Counted from the first letter of the stretch, positions 1 through 5,950 are shown. The stretch: 6,695 bases of DNA from Erysipelotrichia bacterium (GCA_009916335.1 SAAR01000187.1:1-6695), one strand, 5' to 3'. Notes: generated by a model not told the origin, from the letters alone. Translations and numbers: made by a program.

Positions 1-4
1 AAGA

Positions 5-61
5 CTCCTTTCCACAAACAGGCTCCCACTATATTATAAAAAACGGAACTTGTTTTGACAA
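5..61 (-). promoter_or_regulatory. Divergent promoter and RBS for a gene off the left edge
   Basis: Read on the minus strand, there is a perfect -10 TATAAT (positions 38 to 33) and a -35 TTGTCA (61 to 56, five of six consensus bases), separated by 17 bases. About 20 bases past the expected transcription start is a strong ribosome binding site, AAAGGAG (11 to 5). Only four more bases remain before the window edge, so the start codon should lie just outside. The -35 sits inside an 11-base palindrome (TTTTGACAAAA, 53-63), which could be an operator. The product of the gene is unknown. The boxes are seen directly; the existence of the gene is inferred. Confidence 0.7.
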
Positions 62-83
62 AAAGGGTTGTTTCGGAATTTTC

Positions 84-166
84 AAAAAAATTTGAGGAAA
101 ATGAAAAAGAATGAAAAAAATGAAAAATAGACTTGATTTCTATTTCAAATTTTGGTATTGTATTAT
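84..166 (+). promoter_or_regulatory. A-tract region and promoter of the T-box transporter operon
   Basis: A likely -35 TTGATT (133-138) is followed after 17 bases by TATTGT (156-161). A better -10 hexamer, TATTAT (161-166), overlaps it but would give a 22-base spacer. Either choice places the transcript start about 168-173, just before stem I of the T-box. Upstream, A-tracts lie at 84-90, 98-101, 104-108, 114-120 and 123-127, with ATGAAAAA repeated at 101, 111 and 120. This roughly helical spacing could act as an UP element or bend the DNA. The exact -10 is uncertain. Confidence 0.55.
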
Positions 167-177
167 CAATTCATAAA

Positions 178-403
178 GCTATGAACAAGAGTAGTATCTA
201 AAAGGAACATGATAGAGAGTAACGAGTTGGTGGAACGTTATATGGGAACATTAGAGAACGTGCTTGGGAGCAGGAATATCGAAGCTTGAGATATTCACGT
301 GAGCCTTGCGTTAAAAGGTTAAAGAGCTGATATATTTGTTTATGTCAGAAACATGGTGGTACCGCGATATAAGTCGTCCTTGTAATAAAGGGTGGCTTTT
401 TTT
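178..403 (+). promoter_or_regulatory. T-box riboswitch, specifier CGT (arginine)
   Basis: This is a tRNA-sensing leader that lets the downstream operon be transcribed when the matching tRNA is uncharged. Stem I can be drawn in full. The base is GCT/AGC (178-180, 269-271) plus CAAG/CTTG (186-189, 263-266). The specifier loop has AGTA (193-196) facing GAA (256-258), the usual loop-E arrangement. Above it are helix TCTAA/TTAGA (197-201, 251-255), the AGAGAG bulge (214-219), and a distal loop GTTGGTG (226-232) closed by TAACG/CGTTA. The codon directly after GAA is CGT (259-261), followed by a purine. Further hairpins lie at 274-296, 302-320 and 327-348 (stem III). The T-box at 353-366 differs from the consensus AGGGTGGTACCGCG at one base, and its TGGT (357-360) can pair with the tRNA acceptor end. 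The position of the motif is clear; arginine is inferred from the specifier. Confidence 0.93.
371..403 (+). terminator. T-box intrinsic terminator (alternative to antiterminator)
   Basis: GTCGTCCTT (373-381) pairs with AAGGGTGGC (388-396), using three G-U wobbles, around a six-base loop, followed by seven T (397-403). The 5' arm can instead pair with the T-box: GCG (364-366) with CGT (375-377), and the bases around 352-356 with 378-382. This is the classic terminator/antiterminator switch. In the antiterminator, T354 faces T380, a mismatch where the consensus has a G. Confidence 0.9.
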
Positions 404-432
404 GTTTATATAGGATATAGGAGGAATAGAAA

Positions 433-1092
433 ATGAGTTTTGATTTTAGTATTTTAGAAAAATATTGGCAATTGATCTTAAGTGGAGTACCAATTATTTT
501 ATATTTATCATTAGGTTCTGCTTTTTTTGGAAGCCTAATTGGATTAATCTCTGTATTTATTAGAAAATCAAGTAAGATAGGGAATGCAGTGATTGCGACT
601 TATGTTGATTTGTTTCGAGGAACACCAGTATTTGTGCAATTGTTTCTTTTCTATTTCGGGTTACCTAGTTTAATTCCTGCATTAGGAAATATCAGTCCTG
701 TTGTTTCTTGCTATGTTGTGTTTTCCTTAAATTCAGGTTCTTACCTTTCAGAAATTATGCGAGCAGGAATCGAAGGTATTGATAAAGGACAAATTGAAGC
801 CGCAAAGGCATTAGGAGTAAATAGTAAAGATATTGCTTTTGATATTATTATTCCACAAGCGATTCGTAATGTACTACCAGCCATTGTTAATGAATTTATT
901 ACTCTAACAAAAGAAACTTCCATTGTTTCGCTAGTTGGTTTACACGATATGATGTATTGGTATACATCGGTTAAGAATCAAACGTTTAGCAATTTTGAAC
1001 CATTGATAATCGTTTTCTTTGCTTACTATTTTATGAATAAAGCATTAAGTTTATTAGGAAAATTTGTAGAAAGGAAGTTAAGCTATGATTAA
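433..1092 (+). CDS. Polar amino-acid ABC transporter permease (probably arginine)
   Basis: This is the membrane subunit of an importer of the HisM/GlnP type (219 residues, normal for the family). It should dimerise in the cytoplasmic membrane and form the path for an amino acid delivered by the binding protein at 1833-2591. Hydrophobic segments lie near residues 19-42, 52-77, 86-106, 138-158 and 188-208. The family motif RGTP is at 62-65. The cytoplasmic EAA loop, which docks on the ATPase, starts at EAAKALG (122-128) and runs to about residue 143. A GGAGG site (420-424) eight bases before the ATG fixes the start. The stop codon overlaps the ATPase start by eight bases, so the two are probably translationally coupled. 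The family call is firm. Arginine as substrate is inferred from the CGT specifier; a related basic amino acid is possible. Confidence 0.93.
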   Translation: MSFDFSILEKYWQLILSGVPIILYLSLGSAFFGSLIGLISVFIRKSSKIGNAVIATYVDLFRGTPVFVQLFLFYFGLPSLIPALGNISPVVSCYVVFSLNSGSYLSEIMRAGIEGIDKGQIEAAKALGVNSKDIAFDIIIPQAIRNVLPAIVNEFITLTKETSIVSLVGLHDMMYWYTSVKNQTFSNFEPLIIVFFAYYFMNKALSLLGKFVERKLSYD

Positions 1093-1810
1093 GATTGAAC
1101 ATTTATACAAAGAGTATGGACCAGAAATCAAAGTGTTATTTGATATTAATTTCACTTTTGAAGATGCGAAAACATACGCCATTATCGGTAGTAGTGGTGG
1201 TGGGAAATCAACACTAATCAGATGCTTAAATTTATTGGAAGAACCAACAAGTGGTAGTGTTTATTTCAATGATATGAAAGTTAATGATCCAAAAACCAAT
1301 CTAGCACAAGTAAGAGAAAAGGTGGGAATGGTATTTCAAAACTTTAATTTATTTGAACATATGAAAGTGTTAGATAATGTAACGTATGCATTAAAGAAAG
1401 TGAAGAAAATGAATAAAGCAGAAGCAGATGAAAAAGGGAAAGCACTATTAGAAAAAGTAGGGCTAGGGCATCGTATCAATGCTTATCCACATCAGATGAG
1501 TGGCGGGGAAAAACAGCGATGTGCCATTGCTAGAGCGTTGGCAATGGAGCCTGAAGTATTATTGTTTGATGAACCAACGAGTGCTTTAGATCCAGAGATG
1601 ACAAGTGAAGTACTAAAAGTATTGCAAGATTTAAACCATACAGGAATGACGATGATTGTTGTTACACACGAAATGAATTTCGCTAAACATGTAGCTGATT
1701 ATGTCATCTATATGGATAAAGGAAATATTGCAGAATGTAGTGGGGCTAAAGAGTTCTTTGAACAGCCAAAGAGTGCAAGAGCAAAAGAATTCTTGTCTAA
1801 TATGATTTAA
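1085..1810 (+). CDS. Polar amino-acid ABC transporter ATP-binding protein
   Basis: This is the ATPase that powers the importer (241 residues, typical of the GlnQ/HisP/ArtR group). All nucleotide-binding motifs are present in order: Walker A GSSGGGKST (35-43), Q-loop Gln85, signature MSGGEKQR (138-145), Walker B VLLFDEP (158-164), D-loop SALD (166-169) and switch His195. The signature has Met and Glu where the most common form is LSGGQ, a tolerated variation. The start lies inside the end of the permease gene, with AAGGAAG (1071-1077) as ribosome binding site seven bases upstream. Nothing is truncated or missing, and the protein should be active. The substrate is not set by this subunit; it follows from the T-box and the partner genes. 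Confidence 0.96.
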   Translation: MIKIEHLYKEYGPEIKVLFDINFTFEDAKTYAIIGSSGGGKSTLIRCLNLLEEPTSGSVYFNDMKVNDPKTNLAQVREKVGMVFQNFNLFEHMKVLDNVTYALKKVKKMNKAEADEKGKALLEKVGLGHRINAYPHQMSGGEKQRCAIARALAMEPEVLLFDEPTSALDPEMTSEVLKVLQDLNHTGMTMIVVTHEMNFAKHVADYVIYMDKGNIAECSGAKEFFEQPKSARAKEFLSNMI

Positions 1811-1832
1811 TAACTTAAGGGAGGAAATGAAA

Positions 1833-2591
1833 ATGAAAAAGTTAGTAATGATGTGTTTGGGATTAGTGATGGCATGTTCACTAGTGGCATGTGGAAGTGA
1901 GAGTAAAGATGATAAGAAATTAACAGTACTTACCAATTCAGGATATGATCCATATGAGCTTGTAGATGAAGATGGAAATTTATATGGGTTTGATATTGAT
2001 GTAATGAACAAAGCAGCAGAAATTGCTGGCTATGAAGTAAAATGGAAAGATATTGATTTTGATGCTATTGTTGAATCTATTAAACAAGGAAAAGGAGATG
2101 TGGCAATTGCAGGAATCACCTATACAGCTGAACGTGCAAAACAAGTAAGTTTCTCTGATGTTTATTATGCTGGAGAAGATGCACAAAATTATGTATTAAC
2201 AATGAAAGATAGTTCTATGAGTACTACGGAAGATATTAAAGGGAAAAAGATTGGTACACAGATGGGTACTATTCAAGAAGCAATCTTAGAAGATTTAAAA
2301 GATGAGTACAATATAGAGATTGATAAAAGAAAAAACTATTCTGATTTAGCGATTGAATTAGATAAAGGGGTAGTTGATTGTATGGTTGTGGAAAAAGCAG
2401 TCGCTGATAAATTGATGGCGAAAAACGAGAATTTCACAGCTTATAAACTAGAAGCAGGTGCTGAATTAGCAGGAAATGCAATGATTTTTGCGAAAGACAA
2501 CGAAGAATTAAAAGAAAAATTCAATGCAGCAATTCAAGAAATGAAAGACAATGGAGAAATGGATAAATTAGTCAAAAAATATTTTGATTAA
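1833..2591 (+). CDS. Amino-acid ABC transporter substrate-binding lipoprotein
   Basis: This is the extracellular receptor of the importer, from the SBP_bac_3 family, 252 residues from the chosen start. A lysine-rich signal peptide ends in the lipobox LVAC, with Cys20 as the lipid-anchored residue. The first lobe has the motif GFDIDV (52-57) and ITYTAER with Arg101, the family residue that binds the ligand carboxylate. The second lobe has GVVDCMVVE (179-187), where Glu187 stands at the acidic position that is often Asp and contacts the ligand amino group. I chose ATG 1833 because GGGAGG (1819-1824) is eight bases away; the in-frame ATG at 1827 leaves only two bases. The gene follows the ATPase by 22 bases and is the last of the operon. 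Ligand preference is inferred from the leader, not from the pocket. Confidence 0.94.
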   Translation: MKKLVMMCLGLVMACSLVACGSESKDDKKLTVLTNSGYDPYELVDEDGNLYGFDIDVMNKAAEIAGYEVKWKDIDFDAIVESIKQGKGDVAIAGITYTAERAKQVSFSDVYYAGEDAQNYVLTMKDSSMSTTEDIKGKKIGTQMGTIQEAILEDLKDEYNIEIDKRKNYSDLAIELDKGVVDCMVVEKAVADKLMAKNENFTAYKLEAGAELAGNAMIFAKDNEELKEKFNAAIQEMKDNGEMDKLVKKYFD

Positions 2592-2614
2592 AAGAAATCA
2601 GTAAAGGTATTTAT

Positions 2615-2650
2615 GAGAAAAGATTCACAGTTGAAACTTTTCTCTTTTTT
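2615..2650 (+). terminator. Rho-independent terminator of the transporter operon
   Basis: GAGAAAAG (2615-2622) pairs perfectly with CTTTTCTC (2637-2644). After one A-A mismatch the stem continues as TTCA/TGAA around a CAGT loop. Six T residues follow (2645-2650). It lies 23 bases after the binding-protein stop codon and separates the transporter from the next operon. Confidence 0.88.
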
Positions 2651-2673
2651 ATATAAAGGAAACTTTTGAATTG

Positions 2674-2682
2674 TGATATACT
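2674..2682 (+). promoter_or_regulatory. Extended -10 promoter of the carboxypeptidase operon
   Basis: TATACT (2677-2682) is preceded by TG plus one base (2674-2676), forming an extended -10 element. No convincing -35 is visible 16-18 bases upstream, which is usual for extended -10 promoters. The expected transcript start is near 2689-2690, so the GAGGTG ribosome binding site (2689-2694) would lie almost at the 5' end of the messenger. Confidence 0.6.
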
Positions 2683-2700
2683 ATTGTCGAGGTGTTCAAG

Positions 2701-3687
2701 ATGAAAAAAATGATGATTGTTTGTTTGCTCGTGTTAGTTGGCTGTGCAAATAACAGTGTTTATAATGAAGAAGAAACAAAACAGTTAAAAAAGGCAGATG
2801 TTTATGACATTGCAAATAATGATTGTGAAAATAGTGATAGTGTAAAAGTAATGCTGAATAGCAATGCATTTAATGAAAAGCATATTAAATCTTATTGTGC
2901 ATTAAAACTGACAGATAGTGAAGGTGTCAATGAGTTGTTAGATGCCAAAGTGAAAGTAAAAGATGTACAAAAGTATGTCGATTTAAGTAACTTCCATGCA
3001 GAAAAGGTAAGTCGCTATCTTGCTTATCCAGCGAATACAATTAAAGAAAAAGTAATGAATGTGAATATGGATATGGACCTTGAGCCATATGCGACAACTA
3101 CGATCATTAACGATGATAGCGATATGACATTATTAGTGAATAAATTCAATGCCCTTCCAGAAGGATATGTACCTGATGATTTAGTAGATGTTAATTATGT
3201 ATGTGTACAAGGGGAAGATTTTTCTTGTTCAACAATGGCACGCATGCAACTTAGAAAAGAGGCAGCACAAGCTTATGAACAATTTGCGAAAGCAGCACAA
3301 GAAGAAGGACTAGAAATACGTGCGATTGCGACTTATCGCTCTTATGATTATCAATTGGGTTTATACAATTACAATAAGGATTTATATGGTGTTGAATATG
3401 CAGATGCGTATTATGCAAGAGCAGGGCAAAGTGAACATAACAGTGGGTTAGCTGTGGATATTACGTTCAATGGGCATAATTATAATGAAATTGAAAATTA
3501 TGAAGGCTATGAATGGATATTAAACAATATGCACCGTTATGGCTTTATCTTACGTTATCCAAAAGATAAACAAGCAATTACAAAATACGGGTATGAAAGC
3601 TGGCACTTGCGTTATGTTGGAAAGAAAGCCGCAAAAACAATCTATGAAAATAAATGGACATTAGAAGAATACTACGGAGCAAAATAA
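2701..3687 (+). CDS. VanY/M15-family D-Ala-D-Ala carboxypeptidase lipoprotein
   Basis: This is a predicted zinc D,D-carboxypeptidase that removes the terminal D-Ala from peptidoglycan stem peptides outside the membrane (328 residues). A short signal peptide ends in LVGC with Cys15 as the lipidated residue. Residues 16 to about 155 form a non-catalytic region of unknown role. The catalytic domain (about 160-325) has YRSY with Arg213, SEHNSGLAVD with zinc ligands His246 and Asp253, and ESWH with catalytic Glu299 and zinc ligand His302. All key residues are present. I chose ATG 2701 because GAGGTG (2689-2694) lies six bases upstream; the in-frame GTG at 2692 overlaps that site. The mature protein has four cysteines besides the lipidated one (42, 66, 168, 176). 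It heads a three-gene operon. The context does not suggest vancomycin resistance: no VanH, VanA or VanX is seen. Confidence 0.92.
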   Translation: MKKMMIVCLLVLVGCANNSVYNEEETKQLKKADVYDIANNDCENSDSVKVMLNSNAFNEKHIKSYCALKLTDSEGVNELLDAKVKVKDVQKYVDLSNFHAEKVSRYLAYPANTIKEKVMNVNMDMDLEPYATTTIINDDSDMTLLVNKFNALPEGYVPDDLVDVNYVCVQGEDFSCSTMARMQLRKEAAQAYEQFAKAAQEEGLEIRAIATYRSYDYQLGLYNYNKDLYGVEYADAYYARAGQSEHNSGLAVDITFNGHNYNEIENYEGYEWILNNMHRYGFILRYPKDKQAITKYGYESWHLRYVGKKAAKTIYENKWTLEEYYGAK

Positions 3688-3689
3688 AT

Positions 3690-4826
3690 ATGAAGAAACT
3701 ATGTATGATGCTTGTTTGTGTGATGGTTTTAGTAGGCTGTACACAAACAAAAGAAACAAAAAAAGAGAAGAAAGTAGTAAATAAAGACACGATTGTATCT
3801 TTTGTTGGGGTTGGTGATAATTTAATTCATGAAACAGTCTATCAAGATGCAAAACAAGAAGATGGTAGTTATGATTTTACAAAGATGTATAGTGATGTGA
3901 AAAAGACGATCAGTAAAAGTGATATTGCTTTTATTAATCAAGAAACAGTGTTAGGGGGAAGTGAATTAGGATTGTCAGGCTATCCTACATTTAATTCTCC
4001 TACTGAGATTGCTAAAAACTTAGAAGATACAGGCTTTAATCTTGTAAATTTAGCGACAAATCATAGTTTAGATAAATATGAAAGTGGCATTGCTAATGAA
4101 TTAGCAGCTTTTGCGAATACTAATATAACAGTGAATGGTGTGTATACATCACAAGAAGCATATGATCGTATTCCTACCTTTAAAAAGAAAGGAATTACTT
4201 TTAGCTTTTTAGCTTATACTTATGGAACGAATGGAATTGAAGCACCAAATCCTTATAATGTATCGTATTTTAGTGATGAAAAGATTACTAGTGATGTCGC
4301 AAAGGCAAAAGAAGTGAGTGATGTTGTTATTGTTTCAGCCCATTGGGGAGATGAAAATACATTTGCCCCTAATGCGTTTCAAACACATTATGCACAACTG
4401 TTTGCTGATTTAGATGTCGATGTTGTGATAGGGACACACCCACATACGATTCAACCAGTAGCGTGGATTAAAGGCAGTGGTGGCAATGAAACATTAGTCG
4501 TATATTCACTAGGAAATTTTTTAGGTGGTATGTTAACAAGTGATAATGCCATTGGTGGTATGATTTCGTTTGATTTTGTAAAAAAGGAGAAAAGCAAAGA
4601 AATCAGTGTAGAGAACGTAAAATGGATACCAACATTTATTCATTTTGAAGGAAACCAGAATGATATTCTTGCACAACGTTATCATTATAAGACTTATTTT
4701 GTGAAAGACTATACAGATGAATTAGCGAATCAACATGTATTGAATGGTTTTGAAGGAAATGTTGTTAGTTTAGATTATATTGAGGCGAAAACAAAAGAAG
4801 TCATTAATGAACAGTTTTTAAAATAG
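3690..4826 (+). CDS. CapA/PgsA-type metallophosphatase-fold lipoprotein
   Basis: This is a surface lipoprotein of the CapA (poly-gamma-glutamate synthesis accessory) family, 378 residues. The signal peptide ends in LVGC (Cys17). The calcineurin-like fold shows its expected metal-site motifs in order: GDN with Asp43 and His47, NQE (83-85), NH (124-125), AHWG with His218, THPH with His250 and His252, then SLGNF (273-277). The start is ATG 3690, with GGAG (3676-3679) ten bases upstream; an earlier in-frame ATG at 3654 would overlap the carboxypeptidase gene and put a charged extension before the signal peptide. It lies two bases after the preceding stop codon, so the genes are co-transcribed. 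No capB or capC ligase genes are present, so polyglutamate synthesis cannot be claimed. A cell-wall or surface-polymer role is inferred from the neighbouring carboxypeptidase. The true substrate is unknown. Confidence 0.88.
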   Translation: MKKLCMMLVCVMVLVGCTQTKETKKEKKVVNKDTIVSFVGVGDNLIHETVYQDAKQEDGSYDFTKMYSDVKKTISKSDIAFINQETVLGGSELGLSGYPTFNSPTEIAKNLEDTGFNLVNLATNHSLDKYESGIANELAAFANTNITVNGVYTSQEAYDRIPTFKKKGITFSFLAYTYGTNGIEAPNPYNVSYFSDEKITSDVAKAKEVSDVVIVSAHWGDENTFAPNAFQTHYAQLFADLDVDVVIGTHPHTIQPVAWIKGSGGNETLVVYSLGNFLGGMLTSDNAIGGMISFDFVKKEKSKEISVENVKWIPTFIHFEGNQNDILAQRYHYKTYFVKDYTDELANQHVLNGFEGNVVSLDYIEAKTKEVINEQFLK

Positions 4827-4834
4827 GTGATGAG

Positions 4835-5422
4835 ATGGAAAAGTATATAAAAATGATGGAGCAATACGCACAAGAACATCATGTACCAATTATGCAAAAA
4901 GAAGGTATTTCATTTTTACAAGAAGTGATTCAACAGCATCAAGTAAAAACAATTCTTGAGATAGGTAGTGCGATTGGTTATTCAGCAATACAGATGTGTA
5001 GAATGGATCCAACGATTCATGTGGTAACCATCGAAAAAGATGAAGAACGCTATAAACAAGCATTACAAAATATTGCTTTATGCAAGTTGGAGGATCGCAT
5101 TCAAATAATGAATGAAGATGCATTAACAGCTGTTATCGAGGGTAGTTTTGATTTAATTTTTATTGATGCAGCGAAAGCACAGTATATTAAATTTTTTGAA
5201 CGTTATGAAAGTAACTTAAGTGAAAATGGGTTAATTGTGAGTGATAATTTAAAATTCCATGGTTTCGTGGAAAGTAAGGAACGTATTAAAAACCGTAATA
5301 CAAGACAATTAGTAGGAAAGATTAAACGTTACATAACGTATTTAAAGGAAAATCCATCATTTGATACTTGTTTTTATGAGTGTGGTGATGGTGTTGCCAT
5401 ATCAAAAAGAAAATGCAAATAA
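4835..5422 (+). CDS. trmR: Class I SAM methyltransferase, YrrM/TrmR-like
   Basis: This is a cytoplasmic methyltransferase of the family 3 O-methyltransferase group (195 residues, slightly shorter than B. subtilis YrrM). The B. subtilis member, TrmR, methylates 5-hydroxyuridine at tRNA wobble position 34. Visible features are motif I LEIGSAIGYS (41-50) for SAM, acidic Glu67 after strand 2 for the ribose, the metal-binding FIDAAKA (109-115, Asp111), SDN (136-138), and the family's late GDG (184-186). The N-terminal MEQYAQEHHVPI (8-19) also matches the family pattern. The ribosome binding site AGGTGA overlaps the stop codon of the CapA gene, four bases before the ATG. This indicates close coupling and a three-gene operon. 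In B. subtilis, U32 peptidase-family hydroxylase genes sit next to yrrM; none is seen here, so the tRNA role rests on sequence motifs alone. A small-molecule O-methyltransferase is the alternative. Confidence 0.78.
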   Translation: MEKYIKMMEQYAQEHHVPIMQKEGISFLQEVIQQHQVKTILEIGSAIGYSAIQMCRMDPTIHVVTIEKDEERYKQALQNIALCKLEDRIQIMNEDALTAVIEGSFDLIFIDAAKAQYIKFFERYESNLSENGLIVSDNLKFHGFVESKERIKNRNTRQLVGKIKRYITYLKENPSFDTCFYECGDGVAISKRKCK

Positions 5423-5457
5423 AAACAAGACACTTACCTTTGTATTTGTCTTGTTTT
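5422..5457. terminator. Bidirectional terminator between convergent genes
   Basis: AAAACAAGAC (5422-5431) and GTCTTGTTTT (5448-5457) form a perfect ten-base stem with T-rich flanks on both strands. It starts at the last base of the methyltransferase stop codon and lies five bases from the stop codon of the minus-strand regulator, so it can end both transcripts. Confidence 0.88.
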
Positions 5458-5462
5458 GTTTA

Positions 5463-5822
5463 TTAAAACGGTTTTTTATTTTGCTTTTTACCATTGATTA
5501 AAGCATCGAAATTTTCGATGAACAATAATAATTTTTCCTGTTCAAAAGGAGAATAACTACGATATAGTTTAATGATCTTTGCCTCGTTGGCATTCAATAT
5601 TAAATTAGTGCGATGATTCGTAATCGAAAAGGTTTGATTCATATCAATTTCTAAAAATTGTAGAATACTCATCAATGTTGAGAAATCAGGTTCCCGTTTA
5701 TTACGAACGTAGTTGTTAAATGTGGAGTAGGGAATATTCATCATTTCAGCTGCTTCTTTTTGGGTGAGCCCTTTAAATTCCAAACCACTCATAATTAAGT
5801 TACCAATGTTAAATTTTTCCAT
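5463..5822 (-). CDS. XRE-family helix-turn-helix transcriptional regulator
   Basis: This is a small DNA-binding protein (119 residues). An HTH_3 domain occupies about residues 8-62: helix 2 is TQKEAAEMM (20-28) and the recognition helix PYSTFNNYV (31-39). A charged helical tail (79-108) contains LYRSYSPFEQEKLL, a pattern seen after the HTH in many Bacillota XRE proteins and possibly used for dimer formation. No peptidase or sensor domain is present, so the signal it responds to is unknown. The start is supported by AGAGG on the minus strand, seven bases upstream. It is divergent from the anchored acidic protein gene at 6002. The intervening region carries two inverted repeats, so control of itself and its neighbour is plausible. 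It is not part of a visible phage or mobile element, and no toxin gene is adjacent. Confidence 0.9.
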   Translation of the reverse strand: MEKFNIGNLIMSGLEFKGLTQKEAAEMMNIPYSTFNNYVRNKREPDFSTLMSILQFLEIDMNQTFSITNHRTNLILNANEAKIIKLYRSYSPFEQEKLLLFIENFDALINGKKQNKKPF

Positions 5823-5840
5823 TTATTTACCTCTAAGAGT

Positions 5841-5869
5841 ATTATAAAGGACAATAACTTCAATGTGTG
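5841..5869 (-). promoter_or_regulatory. Promoter of the XRE regulator
   Basis: A perfect TATAAT occurs on the minus strand at 5846 to 5841, followed by the ribosome binding site and ATG within about 20 bases. The -35 position at 17-base spacing (5864-5869) reads CACACA, a poor match. It overlaps the palindrome at 5866-5880, which would be a good place for a repressor or activator. Confidence 0.55.
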
Positions 5870-5880
5870 GATTATCCACA
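5866..5880. promoter_or_regulatory. 15-base palindrome containing a DnaA-box match
   Basis: TGTGGAT-T-ATCCACA is a perfect seven-base inverted repeat around a single T. Its plus strand includes TTATCCACA (5872-5880), identical to the consensus DnaA box; the minus strand has the same with one mismatch. It overlaps the presumed -35 of the XRE gene. It could be the regulator's own operator or a DnaA site. The pattern is seen directly; its function is inferred. Confidence 0.5.
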
Positions 5881-5902
5881 AATCGTATAAATAATATTTC
5901 AA

Positions 5903-5935
5903 TACACAAAATGAAGATTATAGATTTTTTGTGTA
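5903..5935. repeat. Inverted repeat upstream of the anchored-protein promoter
   Basis: TACACAAAA (5903-5911) and TTTTGTGTA (5927-5935) are perfect nine-base inverted copies separated by 15 bases. No T-run follows, so a terminator is unlikely. The repeat ends 15 bases before the -35 of the next promoter. It could bind two subunits of a regulator, with half-site centres 24 bases apart. Confidence 0.55.
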
Positions 5936-5950
5936 AACATCGAGTATTCA

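Noticed and set aside
55..60. TTGACA on the plus strand as a -35
   Set aside because: No usable -10 lies 16-18 bases downstream; the match is explained by the palindrome at the divergent promoter.
741..923. 60-codon minus-strand open frame inside the permease
   Set aside because: It is antisense to the conserved EAA loop of the permease and has no ribosome binding site or domain.
1631..2011. 126-codon open frame on the minus strand
   Set aside because: It lies antisense across the ATPase and binding-protein genes, both well supported by motifs, and its translation is rich in Ser, Phe and Ile with no recognisable domain.
2701..3687. Vancomycin resistance cluster
   Set aside because: Only a VanY-type domain is present, with no VanR/S, VanH, ligase or VanX; M15 carboxypeptidases are ordinary wall enzymes in Bacillota.
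3654..3689. Upstream in-frame start of the CapA gene
   Set aside because: It would add twelve residues with several charges before an otherwise standard lipoprotein signal peptide and overlap the previous gene; ATG 3690 has a usable GGAG site.
4890..5123. 77-codon minus-strand open frame inside the methyltransferase
   Set aside because: It mirrors the conserved SAM-binding region in the other strand and shows no independent coding signal.
5866..5880. Chromosomal replication origin
   Set aside because: There is a single consensus DnaA box plus its palindromic near-copy, no cluster of boxes, and no dnaA, dnaN or other origin genes nearby.
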